54,770 nucleotides of DNA, taken from Acidobacteriota bacterium. Lineage in GTDB: Bacteria; Acidobacteriota; Terriglobia; Bryobacterales; Bryobacteraceae. This document shows positions 51,006 through 54,770 of the stretch, in pieces (position 1 is the stretch's first letter; each line of letters begins with the position of its first letter). The notes below the pieces were generated by a model, which was not told where the DNA came from, ran no database searches, and worked only from the letters and a program-made list of their open reading frames with translations. A program made the position numbers and the translations under genes. The DNA lies in contig JAEZIJ010000130.1 of NCBI GenBank assembly GCA_023436715.1, positions 1 through 54,770 of the forward strand. The letters are read 5' to 3'.

Positions 51006-51761
51006 TCAGTCTTGCAGGGGCTGCAGTTCCGGCACAAAGCTGTAAGGTGGCCAGGGCCCAGACACTCTGAACTCCAACCCATGCGGTCCATATTCGCGCG
51101 CGGCCGCCTCCGCCAAAGCCCGGAACACGTCTACCTGATTGCCGGGGACGAGGAATGCCCAGTGCTGAAGCACGGGCCGCTCCGCATCTTCCTCATTGAC
51201 CACTTTGCGAGCTACCCGGGCAGAGGCGATTGTGCCAAGGTCTTCCGCAACGGCGCTGATGATCGGTTCCAGCGCCGAGCCTTCCGGCTGCGAACGCTTC
51301 TTCTTCTCCTCCAGGTAGCGCGCGCCAGGCGTCAGGCCGGAAAGGTCCGCCTGCTGCTGGCCCTGAGCCGCCGCCATGACCGGCGGCTCGCTCACCAGTT
51401 GCAGATCCGCCGCCACCTTCAGGCTCCACTCCTGTTTGCCCGCGATTTCTCTGAGGAACCGGGCGATGCGCTCCTGGTTCAGCTCGATGTACTGCGACAG
51501 TTTCTCCGGCGTCGAGAACAGCGTCCCAAAGGGCGCCGGCAGCACCGGCGACAGGGCCAGGACGGTCTCGACCACCTGTTCATGCCACGTGGCCCGCGGC
51601 AGCAGCCAGTCGGCATTTTCCATGTTCTCCTGCGAGAATTCTTCGACCTCAACTTCGCTGATAACGGCTGAGCAGGCAGCGGACCGCTGTGTCCGGACCC
51701 GATCCAGGTCCACTTTGACGTTGGGCTCGGCAAAACAAAAGACGTAAGTCCCATACGGCAT
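51006..51761 (-). CDS. Gas vesicle protein GvpF/GvpL family (first copy)
   Basis: This 251-aa protein of the same family shows YVFCFAEPNVKVDLDRVRTQ at the start, the core WHEQVVETVLALSPVLPAPF-GTLFSTPEKLSQYIELN, LREIAGKQEWSLKVAADLQL, and the family end LEFRVSGPWPPYSFVPEL. It lies 3 bp after the GvpA-like gene, whose final codons contain its RBS (GAGGG overlapping the stop). Two GvpF/L copies in tandem are common in gas-vesicle clusters, where they are thought to act in nucleation or gas-vesicle tip assembly. It contains an internal Gln-rich stretch (AAAQGQQQADLSG). Confidence 0.9.
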   Translation of the reverse strand: MPYGTYVFCFAEPNVKVDLDRVRTQRSAACSAVISEVEVEEFSQENMENADWLLPRATWHEQVVETVLALSPVLPAPFGTLFSTPEKLSQYIELNQERIARFLREIAGKQEWSLKVAADLQLVSEPPVMAAAQGQQQADLSGLTPGARYLEEKKKRSQPEGSALEPIISAVAEDLGTIASARVARKVVNEEDAERPVLQHWAFLVPGNQVDVFRALAEAAAREYGPHGLEFRVSGPWPPYSFVPELQPLQD

Positions 51762-51764
51762 GGT

Positions 51765-53708
51765 TTATCCCTCAACTCGAATCTCGAAATCACTGCCCTC
51801 CCACAGGCCCGCATCAGGCCAGTAGAATGTGAATACGACCCGCGCCCCCGGAGGCAGTTCACTCGTGGGCAGTTCGGCCAAGTGCAGCGCGCCGCCCGAG
51901 GGGCGAGTATCAAACTCTTCGACCGTCCGCCACTGGTCCGCGCTCCAGCGAACGCGTGCGGGCGCCAGCGTCTCAAAACGCAAGCGTTTGCCCCGAGGGA
52001 CCGTCGCGGCTTTCGAGCTGAAGCGCCAGACAACCGCGTCGTCGCTCTGGTCCGCGCCGGGCGTGCGCTCGCCGGCTCCCGGTTGGTTCCGCTGTTGCGC
52101 CGCGCGTTCACCAACCCCCAATTGCTGGTCGCGCTCTTGCCGTTCCCGTTCACGGGGCGCTGCTTGCTGGTCCGCCTTTTGCTTCGGCAAGATGCCGGCC
52201 ACGGCCTGACGGTAGCGCTGTGTCGCCTGTTCGAGCGGCGCCGGCCCTCCTAAAGGGCTGGGCTCAGGGCGGCCGGCCCCCGGTTGCTCCCGCTCTTGCC
52301 GTTCCCGTTCACGGGGCGCTGTTTGCTGGTCCGCCTTCTGCTTCGGCAAGATGCCGGCCACGGCCTCACGGTAGCGCTGTGTCGCCTGATCTAGTTTCGG
52401 AAGCGGCGGCGGAACCTCGACCGGGCTTCGACCGGCCTCAGCCGCCGGGACTCCGAAAGGGCTGGGGCGGCTGGCCCCCAGTTGCTGGTCGCGCTCTTGC
52501 CGCTCCCGTTCACGGGGCGCTCCTTGCTGGTCCACCTTTTGCTGTGGCAAGATGCCAGCCGCGGCCTGACGGTAGCGCTGCGTTGCCTGTTCTAGTCTCG
52601 GAAGCGCCGGCGGAACCTCGACCGGGCTTCGGCCGGCCTCAGCCGCCGGGACTACGAAAGGGCTGGGGCGGCCGGCCCCCGGCTGGTCCCGCTCTTGCCG
52701 TTCCCGTTCACGGGGCGCTGTTTGCTGGTCCGCCTTTTGCTTCGGCAAGATGCCGGCCGCGGCCTGACGGTAGCGCTGTGTCGCCTGATCTAGTTTCGGA
52801 AGCGGCGACGGAACCTCGGCCGGGCTTCGACCGGGCTCAGCCGCCGGCCCTTCCCGTTCACCGGGCGCCGTTTGCTGGTCCGTCGTCTGCCGCGGCAAGA
52901 TGCCGACTGCGGCTTGACGGTAGCGCTGCGTTGCCTGTTCGAGTTTCGGGAGCGGCGCCGGCCCGCTTGACGGTTGTCCTCCCTCCGCGACGCCAGCACC
53001 CAGCGCCGCCTCTCCCGCGCGCTCGGCAGCGCCCGATTGCCGAGCCCGTTCAGCCGCCTGACGATAGCGCTGCGTTGCCTCTTCGAGTTCCGATGTTGGC
53101 GCCGGCGGCGGAGCCTCGGCCGGGTTTCGACCGGGCTCAGCCGCCGGCCCTCCGAAAGGGGGCGCTGGCCCTCCGAAAGGGTTGGTGGACTCGGGGCGCT
53201 GCTGAGCGGGCTGCGCTTCTCGCGCTTCATCCCCCGGAGGCACTCCGGAGGCCGCCGGGAGAACCTGCTGCTGTTGAGGCGCTGCCATCGCTGGTTGCGC
53301 TGCGGGCAGTGCTTCTCGCCGCCTCTCCTCCAGGGGCACAGCCCCGCCCCCCAAGAGCTGCTCCAGGCGTGACTCGATCGCCGCCAGACGCTTCTCCATG
53401 ATGTCCATAGGGCCCAGTGCCTGGCCCGACTGTGCCTGGCCCAACTGCGGCTCCCCAACTCCGCCGAACATACGGTCTTCGGATACCAGCGGGATGCCGA
53501 ATGGACTCAAGCCCCTCTCGTGCAGCTCGATGGCCTTGTCCAAGGTCATTACTGCCAGTCTCAACTTTACCGTCAGTAATTCGATATCCAGGAGCGCGAT
53601 ACGGATATCGCCCATGACGAGGATTCCCTTGTCAAGTATTCGCTCCAGCATTTCGGCCGTTGTCTTTGTCGTCGCTCCCAGCGGCCCCTTTTGCGTCAAA
53701 GCACCCAT
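51765..53708 (-). CDS. Gas-vesicle GvpA/GvpJ-family protein with long repeat region and C-terminal beta-sandwich-like domain
   Basis: This is a 647-aa protein; family members are normally 70-160 aa. Residues ~17-62 are the Gvp core (EMLERILDKGILVMGDIRIA-LLDIELLTVKLRLAVMTLDK), with the alternating hydrophobic beta-alpha pattern of GvpA/J. A coiled coil follows (about 103-118). From about 205 to 505 there are six copies of ATQRYRQ-A[AV] (Gln of the motif at 213, 261, 311, 377, 444 and 497), spaced 48-67 residues apart and embedded in Arg/Glu/Gln-rich linkers, of disordered or helical character. Residues 557-647 form a compact beta domain (KRLRFETLAPARVRWSADQW, ARVVFTFYWPDAGLWEGSDF) that resembles a C-terminal domain I associate with GH15-type amylolytic enzymes. 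The function of the fusion is unknown. Confidence 0.75.
   Translation of the reverse strand: MGALTQKGPLGATTKTTAEMLERILDKGILVMGDIRIALLDIELLTVKLRLAVMTLDKAIELHERGLSPFGIPLVSEDRMFGGVGEPQLGQAQSGQALGPMDIMEKRLAAIESRLEQLLGGGAVPLEERRREALPAAQPAMAAPQQQQVLPAASGVPPGDEAREAQPAQQRPESTNPFGGPAPPFGGPAAEPGRNPAEAPPPAPTSELEEATQRYRQAAERARQSGAAERAGEAALGAGVAEGGQPSSGPAPLPKLEQATQRYRQAAVGILPRQTTDQQTAPGEREGPAAEPGRSPAEVPSPLPKLDQATQRYRQAAAGILPKQKADQQTAPRERERQERDQPGAGRPSPFVVPAAEAGRSPVEVPPALPRLEQATQRYRQAAAGILPQQKVDQQGAPRERERQERDQQLGASRPSPFGVPAAEAGRSPVEVPPPLPKLDQATQRYREAVAGILPKQKADQQTAPRERERQEREQPGAGRPEPSPLGGPAPLEQATQRYRQAVAGILPKQKADQQAAPRERERQERDQQLGVGERAAQQRNQPGAGERTPGADQSDDAVVWRFSSKAATVPRGKRLRFETLAPARVRWSADQWRTVEEFDTRPSGGALHLAELPTSELPPGARVVFTFYWPDAGLWEGSDFEIRVEG
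52213..53072. repeat. Six in-frame coding repeats in the GvpA/J fusion gene
   Basis: The octamer tagcgctg (part of the QRY codons on the minus strand) recurs at 52213, 52372, 52573, 52771, 52921 and 53065. All spacings (159, 201, 198, 150, 144 bp) are multiples of three. Flanking sequences such as cttcggcaagatgccggcc are also repeated. The variable period suggests unequal recombination with selection for frame. Confidence 0.9.
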
Positions 53709-53725
53709 CTATTACCCCTTTATGG

Positions 53726-54094
53726 TTAACGCTTCGTTCCGCCTTCGAACAGCCGTCCGAGCGGACCGAGGTCAAGGTTCAACTCCTCTTCTGAAAGGCC
53801 GAACTGTTTCCGCAACCGATCAAGTTCTTCCGCTTGTTTCCGCAATGTCGTTCCGAGCTGCTCGGTCTGCTCCGGGCTCAGACTCCCCGACTCGAGACGG
53901 TGGACAGCCTGTCGTTCCAACAGTTCGTGCACCAGCTTCAAGAGCGCCAGCACTAACGCAACTAAGCCCTTCTGCGCATTCTCCGGGTTGAGATCCACCT
54001 TGCCCGGTCCGGCGGGCCGCTTCAGCGCGTCGGCGAAGTCGCCCATTGCCGGGGACCGCACGCGAGGAGCCCGGTTCACCTCATCCGTGTTCAC
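53726..54094 (-). CDS. gvpK: Gas vesicle protein GvpK
   Basis: This 122-aa protein starts at a GTG at 54094 (GTGA overlap with the upstream gene, RBS GAGG just before). The GvpK family pattern is clear: KVDLNPENAQKGLVALVLAL-LKLVHELLERQAVHRLESGS-LSPEQTEQLG, then RKQFGLSEEELNLDLGPLGR-LF. GvpK is a conserved gas-vesicle assembly protein. The open frame extends upstream to 54295 but that part overlaps the GvpJ/M-like gene and has no family similarity. It is followed after 17 bp by the GvpA-like fusion gene. Confidence 0.93.
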   Translation of the reverse strand: MNTDEVNRAPRVRSPAMGDFADALKRPAGPGKVDLNPENAQKGLVALVLALLKLVHELLERQAVHRLESGSLSPEQTEQLGTTLRKQAEELDRLRKQFGLSEEELNLDLGPLGRLFEGGTKR

Positions 54095-54315
54095 TTTGCC
54101 TCTACCCTCGTCCTCTGAATGGCTCTCTGCGCGGTGTCGACAGAAGTCAGCAGCACGTTCAGGCCGACATACAGTAAATCGATTCCAGCCACCGACACGA
54201 CCAGATCGCCCGACAGCACAGTCCCTTTGGTCAGCACACGGTCCAGCACTTCGCACAAAACGACCTGGTCGTTTGCTGCCATCTGATGCAAGCATTTGTG
54301 CATGCGCAATGCCAT
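54091..54315 (-). CDS. Gas vesicle protein of GvpA/J/M type (small)
   Basis: This 74-aa protein has the compact Gvp core: NDQVVLCEVLDRVLTKGTVL-SGDLVVSVAGIDLLYVGLNV-LLTSVDTAQRAI. Its size, and the VSVAGIDLLYVGLNVLL segment, resemble GvpJ/GvpM/GvpS-type minor proteins more than the main rib protein GvpA. ATGs at residues 5 and 12 are alternative starts. The stop overlaps the GvpK GTG by 4 bp. It is the first visible gene of the operon, so the rest of the gvp set (GvpA, N, O or others) would have to lie outside the window. Confidence 0.85.
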   Translation of the reverse strand: MALRMHKCLHQMAANDQVVLCEVLDRVLTKGTVLSGDLVVSVAGIDLLYVGLNVLLTSVDTAQRAIQRTRVEAK

Positions 54316-54594
54316 GGCCTCGCCGGGTGTTCGGACCAGCCCGGTTTTAATTCACTTAAATCTCAAGAGCTTAGTATCCGAATGCCTCAGAACAGGCAGA
54401 TCGCTGCCGCGCCCCCCGGAATTAATTCCAAGTGCCTTTTTCACGGCGCGAAATTCTTGCGCACCGTCTCGAGAGCACCCTGGCGGAGGCCCGAAGCACA
54501 TAGCGCCTGCGACGCATGCATCCGTTCACAGCAAAGTAGTTTCTTTGGCATGCGACGCGCAAAAAAGAAACAGCGAGGTCCGGAAAGGGGAACA
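54316..54594. promoter_or_regulatory. Divergent control region between the gvp operon and the stress-protein gene
   Basis: This 279-bp divergent region holds a perfect 12-bp palindrome ggaattaattcc at 54418-54429, a plausible operator. No convincing -35/-10 pair was found in either direction. The plus-strand gene has a good RBS (GGAAAGGGG). No small gene was detected here. Confidence 0.4.
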
Positions 54595-54770
54595 ATGGCT
54601 GAGAAGAAGAGGGCTGTTTACGCTATCTACGCAGACAAACCGCATTTGGAAGCGGCCATCGGCAGGCTGCTGGCCGAAGGCTTCCGGGAGGAGGACATTT
54701 CCATGCTGGTCGCCGAAGGGCGGCAGAGCACGGCACCAGGCGCCCGCGCCCGCGCCCGGCGCGGGCTCGG
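54595..54770 (+). CDS. General-stress-protein-17M/YflT-like protein, partial (runs off the end)
   Basis: Starting at the ATG at 54595 (RBS GGAAAGGGG), 58 codons are visible before the window ends. RAVYAIYADKPHLEAAIGRL-LAEGFREEDISMLVAEGR resembles the N-terminal beta-alpha-beta repeat of YflT/GSP17M-like proteins (general stress, often glycine-zipper-containing further on). The visible part then becomes Arg/Ala-rich. In other bacteria such proteins appear near stress and gas-vesicle genes. It is divergent from the gvp operon. The C-terminal part lies outside the window, so the family call is provisional. Confidence 0.6.
   Translation, partial: MAEKKRAVYAIYADKPHLEAAIGRLLAEGFREEDISMLVAEGRQSTAPGARARARRGL

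Noticed and set aside
52213..53072. Repeats in the gvp fusion gene as a CRISPR or tandem DNA array
   Set aside because: The units have variable length, all spacings are multiples of three and the repeated residues are in one frame, so they are coding repeats and not a CRISPR.
52220..53401. Plus-strand Pro/Ala/Arg-rich open frame across the gas-vesicle repeat region
   Set aside because: It is the antisense of the repeat-containing gvp gene; its repetitiveness is a by-product of the coding repeats.

Overview
The window looks like a chromosome segment from an acidobacterium of the Solibacter/Bryobacter type. I infer this from gene content, without any database search: a VWFA-related acidobacterial-domain protein, two very large TonB-dependent receptors with an N-terminal carboxypeptidase-regulatory-like domain, a divergent pair of CRTAC1-type FG-GAP/UnbV proteins, a Ser/Thr kinase fused to a TolB-like propeller, malectin-domain proteins and high GC with long antisense open frames. 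No rRNA, CRISPR array or phage was seen. One tRNA (Pro, UGG) is present.

Layout. 1-9.7 kb: a possible IS-end repeat, a TPR protein, a VWFA-type protein with a truncated TPR remnant beside it, two divergent CRTAC1 proteins, an ISL3-family transposase with an internal deletion, and an alpha/beta hydrolase. 10-14 kb: a TonB-dependent receptor with a clear terminator, then tRNA-Pro. 14.1-23.3 kb: a PLP-dependent decarboxylase, a LolA-like protein and a tight type II secretion/type IV pilus-like operon (GspF, GspE, PilM-, PilN-, PilO- and PilP/GspC-like proteins, and a pseudopilin-like protein) with no secretin, prepilin peptidase or major pilin in view. 23.3-28.7 kb: a zincin, a 2Fe-2S protein, a polysaccharide deacetylase - ACP - ketoacyl-ACP synthase - sulfatase run, and an OmpA-like protein. 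28.7-42.7 kb: the kinase/propeller protein, then a carbohydrate-oriented region (PHP-like protein, GH42/GH-A-like hydrolase, TonB-dependent receptor, membrane protein with two malectin domains, AraC regulator, small secreted protein). 42.8-49.8 kb: a minus-strand housekeeping run (carbamoyltransferase, GlnRS, GluRS, KsgA, anti-sigma factor, ECF sigma factor). 50.3-54.3 kb: a gas-vesicle operon (GvpJ/M-like, GvpK, an unusual GvpA/J fusion, two GvpF/L proteins), with a divergent stress-protein gene running off the right end.

Most notable points: (1) the gas-vesicle GvpA/J-type protein is 647 aa, with six in-frame copies of an ATQRYRQ-type repeat and a C-terminal beta-sandwich-like domain resembling a domain I associate with amylolytic enzymes; (2) a 183-bp palindromic REP/MITE-like element sits in frame inside the leader of the pseudopilin, and removing exactly those 183 bp restores a short prepilin-like leader; (3) an ISL3 transposase is fused in frame across a deletion that removes its zinc-finger C-terminus, HTH and first part of the catalytic domain; (4) several genes have -10-like hexamers only 6-9 nt upstream of the start codon, two of them TTG, which suggests leaderless transcripts; (5) a textbook ECF-type promoter lies in front of the ECF sigma factor gene, which suggests autoregulation.
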